7,665 bases of DNA from Chloroflexota bacterium (GTDB lineage Bacteria; Chloroflexota; Anaerolineae; J102), in NCBI GenBank assembly GCA_013152695.1, contig JAADFV010000091.1:1-7665 (forward strand), given 5' to 3'. Shown one piece after another: positions 1 to 5,794 of this stretch. Position 1 is the first letter of the stretch. Every line of letters begins with the position of its first letter. A program made the translations under genes and the position numbers. A model generated the notes under the pieces. The model searched no databases. It was not told the DNA's origin and worked only from the letters and a program-made list of their open reading frames with translations.

Positions 1-281
1 AGCCAGTCGATCGCGGGAATCATAGCCATGGCCCCGGAAGCAAGCAGCAAAAGCAGGCCCATCAGATAATGTCCGATCCACTTATCATAAAAAGAGCCGC
101 CCAAAAACGAGCCCACGAGATAACCAAAGGAACGGGCCGTGAAGAGAATGCCAATTTGTGCCAGCCCCACACTGGTATTGGCCGCCAGGTCAGGCAAAGT
201 GGGCCCCAAAGAAGAGATCACCGCCCCAAGCATCAGGAAGACAGCAAAATAGCCTAATATCTGCCGCAAAAATTTCGTCAT
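1..281 (-). CDS. MFS transporter, N-terminal part (cut by window edge)
   Basis: About 93 N-terminal residues of a major facilitator superfamily membrane transporter are visible; the rest lies beyond the left edge. The protein begins MTKFLRQILGYF. A first membrane helix spans roughly residues 8-24, and a second begins near residue 40. Between helices 2 and 3 is the MFS signature loop: RSFGYLVGSFLGG followed by FYDKW, matching the family pattern of G...G...GG..yDr. A third hydrophobic segment (LMGLLLLLASGAMAM) follows. The ATG at 279-281 starts 25 bases after the stop of the neighbouring EcfA gene on the same strand, so co-transcription with the ECF operon is likely. No clear Shine-Dalgarno is visible. 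The loop resembles the FucP/NaGLT1-like sugar porter branch, but the substrate is not determinable. The family call is firm; the function is open. Confidence 0.85.
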   Translation of the reverse strand, partial: MTKFLRQILGYFAVFLMLGAVISSLGPTLPDLAANTSVGLAQIGILFTARSFGYLVGSFLGGSFYDKWIGHYLMGLLLLLASGAMAMIPAIDW

Positions 282-306
282 GGCAAAGCCCAATGATCGA
301 GGTCGC

Positions 307-1131
307 TTAAGCTTTTGGTGCTTCCTCGGCGATGTACCGACGATAGGCCGCCAGGAACTCTGCTTCATTGCGCACGATTACGGGCAGACCCAGGCGCAGG
401 CCCAGACGAGTCAATTGCGGTGGCTCCACGTACGTTTGCGCCAGGATATCTTCCTGCCCCAAGACTTCGTTGGCAGCACCATCGAGGAGTACTTTGCCTC
501 CTCCCAAGGCGATGATCCGTTCGAAATTCTCGGCACAGAAGTCGATATCATGGGTGATGGTGATGACGGTTTTGCCGCGTTGGCGTAAGGAGGCAATGAC
601 ATGGGCTATTCGGGCAATATTGGCTGCATCTTGCCCTGTAGTCGGCTCATCGAAAACAATGATAGGTGTGTCCATGGCAATGATCGAGGCCAGAGCCACG
701 AGCTTACGCCAGGTGGCGGAAAGATCGTAGGGATTCATGTCTCGCTTATCGCTGAGCTCGGTCAGGGCCAAAGCATCATTGACCAGTGTCTCCACTTTAT
801 CGGGAGGATAGCCCAGATTCTTGGGGCCAAAAGAGACCTCGTCATGCACGTTTTTTGTAAACAACTGCTCGTCGGGATTCTGGAAGACATAGCCCACGCG
901 GGAAGCCAGCTTGGCCACAGGATGCTCTTTCGTGTTCCAGTCACCGATGTGGACGGATCCGGAGGTAGGGAGAAGTAGCCCATTCAGGTGCTTGACCAGG
1001 GTCGTCTTACCGGCGCCATTCTGGCCAACGATGGCGACTTGCTCCCCTGACTCGATGGTAAGATTGATATTGTTCAGGGCGTGAACATCGCCGGGATAAG
1101 TAAAATGGAGGTCTTTGATTTCGATTTTCAT
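307..1131 (-). CDS. ecfA2: ECF transporter ATPase (second EcfA, degenerate signature motif)
   Basis: A 274-residue cytoplasmic ATPase, one of the two that power the ECF importer by heterodimerising under EcfT. It shows Walker A GQNGAGKTT (36-44), Q-loop YVFQNPDEQLF with Gln84 (an ECF/CbiO hallmark), Walker B IIVFDEPTTG with catalytic Glu162, and H-loop His194 in TITHD. The ABC signature is odd: residues 137-143 read LSATWRK where LSGGQ(K/R)Q is expected, while the flanking helix (LVALASIIAMDTP) is normal, so this is a local divergence and not a frameshift. The C-terminal ~45 residues match the usual EcfA tail. The start ATG lies one base after the stop of the upstream ecfA gene, indicating translational coupling. 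The ecfA1/ecfA2 numbering is a convenience and is not established. Confidence 0.93.
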   Translation of the reverse strand: MKIEIKDLHFTYPGDVHALNNINLTIESGEQVAIVGQNGAGKTTLVKHLNGLLLPTSGSVHIGDWNTKEHPVAKLASRVGYVFQNPDEQLFTKNVHDEVSFGPKNLGYPPDKVETLVNDALALTELSDKRDMNPYDLSATWRKLVALASIIAMDTPIIVFDEPTTGQDAANIARIAHVIASLRQRGKTVITITHDIDFCAENFERIIALGGGKVLLDGAANEVLGQEDILAQTYVEPPQLTRLGLRLGLPVIVRNEAEFLAAYRRYIAEEAPKA

Positions 1132-1132
1132 A

Positions 1133-1978
1133 TTATTTTCGCCTAAATCCTTCCACGGCTTCTGCCAGGGTCACGGGGAGTTGGCGGTCTCGCGGCCATA
1201 AGCCCTCTTGGGCAGCACGACGAGCAGTCGAAGTGTAGCGCGAGATACCAAAACCCTTCCCAATAAGCATTTCTGAGGTCAATACCTCAGAGGGCGTTCC
1301 TTCCAACAAAATCTTACCCTCATACAGGGCGATGACACGGTCGGCGAACTGGGCGATCCACTCCACCTTGTGCTCGGCCAGAACCACGGTCATACCTCGC
1401 TCTGCCATGGTACGGATGACGCCGAATACTTCGCGCGTGCCGATGGGATCCATCTGCGAGGTGGGCTCGTCCAACACCAGGACTTTGGGATTCATGACCA
1501 GGATGGAGGTCAGAGCGACGCGCTGCTGCTGGCCACCGGAAAGGGAGTAGGGTGAGCGATCGGCCAGATCGCTGATGCCGGTCAGTTCCATGGCCTGCTT
1601 CACCCGCTCCATCATCTCTTCTCGGGGGACACCGATATTCTCCAGCCCGAAGGCAATCTCCTCGAACACGGTATACTTGGCACCACTGATCTGGTTGAAG
1701 GGATTCTGGAAGGCGAGGCCAACGTTGAGTACCCAATCGCTCAGTGTCGATTGCTGGGTTTCGACACCTGCCACTTCCACCGTTCCCGTCAGTTCACCTT
1801 TGTAAAAATGAGGGATAAAACCAGCGAGGGTGTAACAGAGCGTAGACTTGCCGGCGCCGTTAGGGCCAATGATAGCGACGAACTCGCCTTCCTCGATTTG
1901 TAGATTGAAATCCACCAAGACCGGCGCCTCGGTGAGAGGATATTTGTAGGTGACGTTTTGCAGATTTACGATAGCCAT
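1133..1978 (-). CDS. ecfA1: ECF transporter ATPase (first EcfA, canonical motifs)
   Basis: A 281-residue ABC ATPase of the ECF/CbiO class, partner of the following ATPase gene. Motifs are Walker A GPNGAGKST (38-46), Q-loop LAFQNPFNQ with Gln91, canonical signature LSGGQQQR (146-153), Walker B VLVLDE (166-171) with catalytic Glu171, D-loop SQMDP, and H-loop His203 in AEHKVEW. The frame is open upstream to 2023, but I chose the ATG at 1976-1978 because MAIVNLQNVTYKYP is the normal family N-terminus; the 15 codons above it run antiparallel to no known domain and lie inside ecfT. With this start the gene overlaps the end of ecfT by 13 bases, typical of coupled translation of complex subunits. It supplies the intact signature that closes the ATP site on the partner's Walker motifs. 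Confidence 0.95.
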   Translation of the reverse strand: MAIVNLQNVTYKYPLTEAPVLVDFNLQIEEGEFVAIIGPNGAGKSTLCYTLAGFIPHFYKGELTGTVEVAGVETQQSTLSDWVLNVGLAFQNPFNQISGAKYTVFEEIAFGLENIGVPREEMMERVKQAMELTGISDLADRSPYSLSGGQQQRVALTSILVMNPKVLVLDEPTSQMDPIGTREVFGVIRTMAERGMTVVLAEHKVEWIAQFADRVIALYEGKILLEGTPSEVLTSEMLIGKGFGISRYTSTARRAAQEGLWPRDRQLPVTLAEAVEGFRRK

Positions 1979-2745
1979 ACGCGACTCACAAGGACGGCAA
2001 CAACGAGGAGGAGCAGCGCCCAACGCAGGGCTCTGTCCAGGGCGGTATCTGGGATTTCTTTGAGGAAGGTCTTTTTGCAGGAGGACGTGAATCCACGCGC
2101 CTCGATGGCAATCGCGCGCTCTTCTACCTCGACCAGCGAACCGAATACCAACGGCCCCACCAGGGGAACGAGAGCGCTGATGCGCTTACGGAAGCTGGAC
2201 TCGGTATCGAGCCCGCGGGAGCGTTGCGCGGCAATGATGGTGTTGGCCTTGGCCCGCATTTGCGGGATAATTTGCAGCGTGGAAATGATCACATAGGCGA
2301 ATTGTCCCGGCAAGCCGCGACGGGTCAAATCGCTCATCAACTCACTGGGATGCGTCGTCAGCATGAAAATGGTGAAGGCGGAAATCATCACGAAGATGCG
2401 GGTGGCATTGCTGAAGGCGAAGCGCAAGCTTTCCAGGGTCACGGTGAGGAACCAGAATTGGAAGATCACGTGTTCGCCGCCAGGCTGGAAGAGCGCTTGC
2501 ATGATGAACAGGAAGCCTGCAGCAGGAAGAATGAGGCGCGAGGCTGTTTTCAAATATTCGCGCTGCACGCGTCCCAAAAAGCTGAGGGGAATGAGGACTG
2601 CCACAACGAGCAATTGCGGCGTCCAGTACCAGGGACTGAGAAAGGCCAGCAAGATCAGGCACAACACCAACGTCAGCTTGGTGAGAGGATTGAGCCGATG
2701 CAAAAAGCTGTCGCGTTCGATGTAGAAGGAAAGGCGTTCGGACAT
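1966..2745 (-). CDS. ecfT: ECF transporter transmembrane coupling protein EcfT
   Basis: A 259-residue integral membrane protein of the CbiQ/EcfT family that links the S component to the two ATPases. The N-terminus carries the family motif HRLNPLTKL (16-24), followed by a hydrophobic block of about two helices (24-58), a further membrane segment (~71-84) and another (~111-130). The cytoplasmic coupling region includes HPSELMSDLTRRGLP (132-146) and the two short coupling helices with Ala-Arg-Gly-type motifs, AQRSRG (173-178) and EARG (215-218), which dock into the ATPase grooves. A last helix covers ~242-257. The ATG at 2743-2745 is preceded by a G-rich stretch with no ideal Shine-Dalgarno, and by a strong hairpin ending 14 bases upstream. 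Its stop overlaps the start of the next ATPase gene. Confidence 0.94.
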   Translation of the reverse strand: MSERLSFYIERDSFLHRLNPLTKLTLVLCLILLAFLSPWYWTPQLLVVAVLIPLSFLGRVQREYLKTASRLILPAAGFLFIMQALFQPGGEHVIFQFWFLTVTLESLRFAFSNATRIFVMISAFTIFMLTTHPSELMSDLTRRGLPGQFAYVIISTLQIIPQMRAKANTIIAAQRSRGLDTESSFRKRISALVPLVGPLVFGSLVEVEERAIAIEARGFTSSCKKTFLKEIPDTALDRALRWALLLLVVAVLVSRVWLS

Positions 2746-2759
2746 GGTTTGATTCCCAT

Positions 2760-2797
2760 CCCCCCGCTCCTTTTATTTCGGAAAAGGGAGCGGAGGG
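2760..2797 (-). promoter_or_regulatory. Intra-operon stem-loop between S component and ecfT
   Basis: The S-T gap holds a strong inverted repeat. On the plus strand CCGCTCC (2764-2770) plus TTTT (2771-2774) pairs with AAAA (2782-2785) plus GGAGCGG (2787-2793), with one bulged base at 2786. In the minus-strand transcript it extends outward through a U-G pair and three C-G pairs to 2760/2797. The loop is 2775-2781. No U-run follows on the minus strand, so it is not a standard intrinsic terminator. A role in mRNA stability, 3'-end protection or partial read-through is inferred. It ends 14 bases before the ecfT start codon, so it could also limit ribosome access. Confidence 0.6.
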
Positions 2798-2817
2798 ATG
2801 AACAAGAGGAATGAATG

Positions 2818-3510
2818 TCAGGAAAGGATGTTCACCAAGACAAAGGCGGCAATAAGAACCAGCACGACCACAACGCCGATGGCGATGAACAACTGAGTGC
2901 GACTGGAGCCTCCTTCAATTTCTACGTTCTCGGGTGAGGGGAAACGAGAAATGAAACGCCGGGAAAGGCCCTGGATGATGGCAAAGGCCAGGAGGGCCGT
3001 GGTGATCTTGTCTACGGGCTCGACCAGGAAGTTGGTGCTGAAGACCGACTCGAATACGCCTTTACCCGTCTGTAGCAGGTAAGCGGTGATGAAGGAAGAG
3101 CCGCTGGCGGTGATGCCACCATAGAGATACACAGCAATGGGGGTAGAAACGATGGCAGCGGTGACGGCGATGAGGAAGCCGGCGATGATCACTTTCCACC
3201 AGCTCTTGAACAGCCCCGCCTTGGCCGTAAATCCGGCTACGAGGCCAATGAAAAAGGCTACGGGCCACCAGGGGAAGGCGTTCGGATCAATCGCCAGGCC
3301 CCAGATGACATTGGACAGCGTCCCGGTCAGGGCGCCGGCCCATGGGCCTGCCAACACACCTACCAGAACCGTGCCGATAGAGTCGAGATACACGGGGAGT
3401 TTGAGCAGGACAACGATCTGACCGATGACCACGTTGATGGCAATCGCCACAGGGATGAGCACCCAGGTCATGGTGTTGAAATTACTTTTGATCGAATCGA
3501 TAAACTTCAT
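2818..3510 (-). CDS. ECF transporter substrate-specific (S) component
   Basis: A 230-residue hydrophobic protein that captures the solute for the ECF importer. Hydrophobic segments lie near residues 14-36, 42-60, 60-75, 81-99, 106-130 and 166-183, consistent with the six-helix S-component core. The stretch YLDSIGTVLVGVLAGPWAGA (41-60) followed by LTGTLSNVIWGL is typical of ECF S proteins and related 5-6 TM modules. After a charged linker (PSPENVEIEGGSSR) there is an additional very hydrophobic helix at ~206-229, beyond the usual core. The frame also offers a TTG 15 bases upstream, but the ATG at 3508-3510 is preferred because GGAGA lies 8 bases before it. Position with ecfT and two ecfA genes makes this a dedicated (group I) system. 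Neighbouring nucleoside hydrolase suggests a nucleoside-like substrate; this is inference. Confidence 0.85.
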   Translation of the reverse strand: MKFIDSIKSNFNTMTWVLIPVAIAINVVIGQIVVLLKLPVYLDSIGTVLVGVLAGPWAGALTGTLSNVIWGLAIDPNAFPWWPVAFFIGLVAGFTAKAGLFKSWWKVIIAGFLIAVTAAIVSTPIAVYLYGGITASGSSFITAYLLQTGKGVFESVFSTNFLVEPVDKITTALLAFAIIQGLSRRFISRFPSPENVEIEGGSSRTQLFIAIGVVVVLVLIAAFVLVNILS

Positions 3511-3547
3511 GATGCAACTCTCCAAGAAAAATGATGGATGAAAAACG

Positions 3548-3583
3548 TCAGAAGCCGGGGAAAATGGCTAGGGATGGGGTCAT
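3548..3583 (-). CDS. Possible 11-residue leader peptide or small ORF
   Basis: Between the hydrolase stop and the S-component start is ATG plus ten codons and TGA, encoding MTPSLAIFPGF. It is preceded by AAAGGAGG (plus strand 3589-3596) at a 5-base spacing, the best Shine-Dalgarno in this window. The ribosome binding site itself can fold into a small stem (CTCC/GGAG around loop CCAAA) and abuts the palindrome AGGCGCCT. The gap from its stop to the S-component ATG is 37 bases. It could be a leader peptide coupling translation into the ECF genes, or a chance ORF behind a G-rich site. It has no recognisable family. Confidence 0.35.
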   Translation of the reverse strand: MTPSLAIFPGF

Positions 3584-3630
3584 AGGCGCCTCCTTTGGGG
3601 AGAGAAAGTGAGGGGGAGTTCGTGCAGAAG

Positions 3631-4584
3631 TTATGATTTCGGGATGGAGCGGCTTAGGTCTTCCATGCGTTCGACAAATAGGTCGATGAAGTTGCGGGCA
3701 CGTACGCCCAGCGCCACCTTCATGTTGGGGGGCTGCCCCGTCATGTGATAGAAGTCGGCAAAGGTCTTACCCATAGAAACACCACCGGAAATATCCACAT
3801 CCACATACAACTCCTCGTAATCACAGAGGTCCGGGGCGAAGGTCAAGGCTAGAGCCAGAGGGTCGTTGATGATGCATCCTTCAATTTGCTGGTACTCGTC
3901 ATGAAACTCCATGTAGAAGCGGGTGGCATCGGCGATGAAGGGAGGAATGGGCGAATCTATCTCTTGCAGACGCGCCACATCTTGGGCGAGGAGAATGCAC
4001 TGGTAGGTGACGTCGAGGGGAACAAGGGTGAGGGGCATGCCGCTGTGAAAGACAATGTGAGCGGCATGGGGATCGACGTAGGTGTTGAATTCGGCCAGGG
4101 GCGTGGTGTTACCCTCATGGCGAATCGCGCCCCCCATGATAATTACCTCCTTGACCGCCTCCACGAAACGAGGTTCCTTGCGGAGAGCGAGAGCGAGGTT
4201 GGTGAGGGGACCAATGGCAACGATGGTGATCTCGCCTGGCGCCGCCATGATGCGTTCGATGAGAAAATCAACAGCATGTTGGGTGATGGGCTGGGTGGTA
4301 GGGGGAGGAAGCTGGGCGTAGCCCAGACCGGTGTTGCCGTGGGTCTCGGGAGCAAGGAGGGAGGGTTGCACCAGGGGGCGGTCACACCCTTTGGCCACGG
4401 GGATGTGGCTGGCCCGCGCCAATTCCAGGATGGAGAGAGCGTTGATCACACCTTGATCGGCGGAGCAATTGCCATGGACAACCGTCAGCCCTTCGAGGGT
4501 GAGTTCAGGCGAGGCCAAGGCCAGGAGGATGGCAGTGGCGTCGTCGATGCCGGGATCAGTATCGATAAGGATGCGTTGAGACAT
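3631..4584 (-). CDS. Nucleoside hydrolase (IunH/RihA-C family)
   Basis: A 317-residue protein of the inosine/uridine-preferring nucleoside N-ribohydrolase family, which splits a ribonucleoside into free base and ribose in the cytoplasm. The N-terminal calcium-binding signature ILIDTDPGIDDA is intact (Asp10, Asp14, Asp15), as are the HGNTGLG loop (His82), AIGPLTNLA (123-131), MGGAIRHEGNTTPLAEFN with Asn167, and the last calcium ligand Asp241. The residue before Asp241 is Asn240 (IINDPLAL), where the best studied members have the catalytic His of the HDP motif; this may alter substrate or rate. I chose the ATG at 4582-4584; a TTG at 4605 would add seven unconserved residues. Neither start has a clear Shine-Dalgarno. 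Length is normal for the family. It opens the operon that continues into the ECF importer. Confidence 0.93.
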   Translation of the reverse strand: MSQRILIDTDPGIDDATAILLALASPELTLEGLTVVHGNCSADQGVINALSILELARASHIPVAKGCDRPLVQPSLLAPETHGNTGLGYAQLPPPTTQPITQHAVDFLIERIMAAPGEITIVAIGPLTNLALALRKEPRFVEAVKEVIIMGGAIRHEGNTTPLAEFNTYVDPHAAHIVFHSGMPLTLVPLDVTYQCILLAQDVARLQEIDSPIPPFIADATRFYMEFHDEYQQIEGCIINDPLALALTFAPDLCDYEELYVDVDISGGVSMGKTFADFYHMTGQPPNMKVALGVRARNFIDLFVERMEDLSRSIPKS

Positions 4585-4610
4585 ATGATTTTGTGAGGTT
4601 GGCAAGCGAG

Positions 4611-4643
4611 AAAAAAACTGCCTTTTGGGGGAAGCCCAAAAAA
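4611..4643 (-). terminator. Candidate Rho-independent terminator
   Basis: In the minus-strand transcript TTTTTTGGG (plus 4635-4643) pairs with CCCAAAAGG (4621-4629) around a 5-base loop: three G-C, four A-U and two G-U pairs. It is followed three bases later by seven consecutive T (plus 4611-4617). The stem has a short GC core and is only moderately strong. It would end transcription of the upstream ABC operon 104 bases past the permease stop. Since only 26 bases remain before the hydrolase ATG, the hydrolase needs read-through, an overlapping promoter, or regulated antitermination. Confidence 0.55.
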
Positions 4644-4691
4644 GACTGGTGGCGATCTGTCAGCAGCGGAGAAGCTGCTTTCTTTGGAAGG

Positions 4692-4720
4692 AAAATAACA
4701 CAAGAGCCGTTTTTCGGCAA
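4692..4720 (-). promoter_or_regulatory. Weak sigma70-like promoter candidate
   Basis: On the minus strand TTGCCG (plus 4715-4720) and TATTTT (4692-4697) are separated by exactly 17 bases. Each matches four of six consensus positions. A start near 4685 would give a leader of about 100 bases that passes through the terminator-like hairpin before the hydrolase. The match is weak, such pairs occur by chance in AT-rich gaps, and promoter rules in the presumed phylum are not well defined. Confidence 0.25.
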
Positions 4721-4746
4721 GCCATCCTCTGGTCTCGAGCGTTTTT

Positions 4747-5769
4747 TTAACGCCAGGGCATGATACGTCTTTCCAGCCGTTGTAAGCCGTACGTTAGCAG
4801 TGCCCCCAGGAACATGATCACGAATAGGCCTGCATACATTTTATCTGTCACCATCACCTCCCAATAGTAGAAGGTAAGGAACCCCACCCCCTTCTTGGCC
4901 CGGATGAATTCAATCGCCACGATCACGATCAGGGCCGTACCCAGAGCGAGACGCATTCCCGCAAAAATGACCGGTAAGGCGCCCGGGAAAATGACATGTC
5001 GGAAAAGCTGCCAGCGATTGGCGCCATAATTACGGGCCGCCTGGATGTACACCGGATCGATATCGCGCACGCCGGTCATGGTGTTGATCGCAACCAGGAA
5101 GAAGGCCGAAATTGCCACCACAGCGATTTTCGGGCCTTCGCCGAAAGGATTGGCAAACATGAGCATGACAATGGGGAAAATGGCGATCTTAGGGAGCACA
5201 TAAACCGCGGACATGGTGGTATCCAGCATGGTGCGGATTGTGCGATTCATGCCCATAAGCATGCCGAGAAAGATGCCGGGAACCGCGCCGAGGATGAACC
5301 CGACAAAAACGCGCATCAACGTCACCCACACATGCCCCTCGGCGAAGAGCGCCGCCACACCGGGCCAGCCCTCGCTGAGAAAACGCTGGGGGATTAGCCA
5401 GGGGCGTCCCCACAAGCTGGTGTGCGAAAACTTGTCCACCTGCGTGGAAAGCTGCCACAAAGCTACGGCAATGCGCGAAGGGGGAGGAAACCAGCGTGGA
5501 TTGAGTATCTCGTTACGGGCCATGGCCTCCCAAGCCAGCAACAAGAGAATGGGAAAGCCGATGGCGAGGACGAGATCGTAAATTCGCTGAAAACGCCCGG
5601 GGATCCAGCGTCCCACATATTCTACCAGTGCCACGATCAGGGCCGAGTTCACGGCCACGCCCAACCACCATTTATCCTGCCAGAAATGGGCCAGCAGCAT
5701 GACAACGTTGAACAAAATAAGACTGGCCAGAATCAGTGTCAAAGTTTGCCACGAAATTTGCTTCTTCAT
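4747..5769 (-). CDS. ABC transporter permease, SsuC/ThiX/TauC type
   Basis: A 340-residue inner-membrane channel subunit (BPD_transp_1 fold). The cytoplasmic EAA loop is clear: YIQAARNYGANRW (231-243) followed by LFRHVIFPGALP (245-256), which docks the ATPase. The family sequence ILNPRWFPPPS (88-98) precedes the core domain, and core helices follow from about residue 139 onward (VTLMRVFVGFILG). It is longer than the usual 250-280 residues because of two additional N-terminal hydrophobic segments (~9-29 and ~35-52) and an unusually long stretch (~110-137) before the core. The ATG at 5767-5769 has GGAG (plus 5776-5779) six bases upstream. It follows the ATPase gene by 25 bases. The substrate is set by the binding protein and remains unknown. 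Confidence 0.93.
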   Translation of the reverse strand: MKKQISWQTLTLILASLILFNVVMLLAHFWQDKWWLGVAVNSALIVALVEYVGRWIPGRFQRIYDLVLAIGFPILLLLAWEAMARNEILNPRWFPPPSRIAVALWQLSTQVDKFSHTSLWGRPWLIPQRFLSEGWPGVAALFAEGHVWVTLMRVFVGFILGAVPGIFLGMLMGMNRTIRTMLDTTMSAVYVLPKIAIFPIVMLMFANPFGEGPKIAVVAISAFFLVAINTMTGVRDIDPVYIQAARNYGANRWQLFRHVIFPGALPVIFAGMRLALGTALIVIVAIEFIRAKKGVGFLTFYYWEVMVTDKMYAGLFVIMFLGALLTYGLQRLERRIMPWR

Positions 5770-5794
5770 GCTCGACTCCGCCCTTGAGAGAACA

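Larger units (their letters stand above)
4585..4746 (-). promoter_or_regulatory. Gene-free leader/boundary region before the hydrolase operon
   Basis: No gene fits in this 162-base gap. On the minus strand it contains, in order, a small hairpin GCCG-AAAAA-CGGC (plus 4706-4718), a perfect 6-bp hairpin AGCAGC/GCTGCT (4662-4679, loop 4668-4673), then a terminator-like hairpin with a T7 run (4611-4643). CCAAAGAA (plus 4680-4687) can pair over 8 bases, one of them G-U, with TTTTTTGG (4636-4643), which is the 5' arm of the terminator stem, so a competing antiterminator fold is possible. I do not recognise a TPP, purine, preQ1 or other known riboswitch consensus. Either it is a plain operon boundary or an attenuator; sequence alone does not decide. 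Confidence 0.4.

Noticed and set aside
1979..2023. Upstream-extended start for the first EcfA (adds MGAAPPRCCRPCESR)
   Set aside because: These codons lie inside ecfT and do not match the EcfA N-terminus; the ATG at 1976-1978 gives the normal family start.
2224..2814. Plus-strand open frame of 196 codons
   Set aside because: It mirrors ecfT on the other strand; its polar, Glu/Gln/His-rich translation is what antisense of a hydrophobic protein looks like.
3584..3591. 8-bp palindrome AGGCGCCT as an operator
   Set aside because: It is too short and lies in the spacer of the small ORF's ribosome binding site; no second copy near another start was noticed.
3511..3630. TPP or other known riboswitch before the S component
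   Set aside because: I looked for thi-box and other familiar conserved stretches on the minus strand and found none; only the small ORF and a short stem around its ribosome binding site are visible.
3886..4596. Long plus-strand open frame of 236 codons
   Set aside because: It is antisense to the nucleoside hydrolase, whose motifs are intact on the minus strand; the plus-strand translation is Gly/Asp/Glu-rich with no domain.
4585..4605. TTG start for the hydrolase at 4605
   Set aside because: It adds seven residues before the conserved strand ILIDTDPG, has no Shine-Dalgarno, and the ATG at 4582-4584 gives a standard N-terminus.
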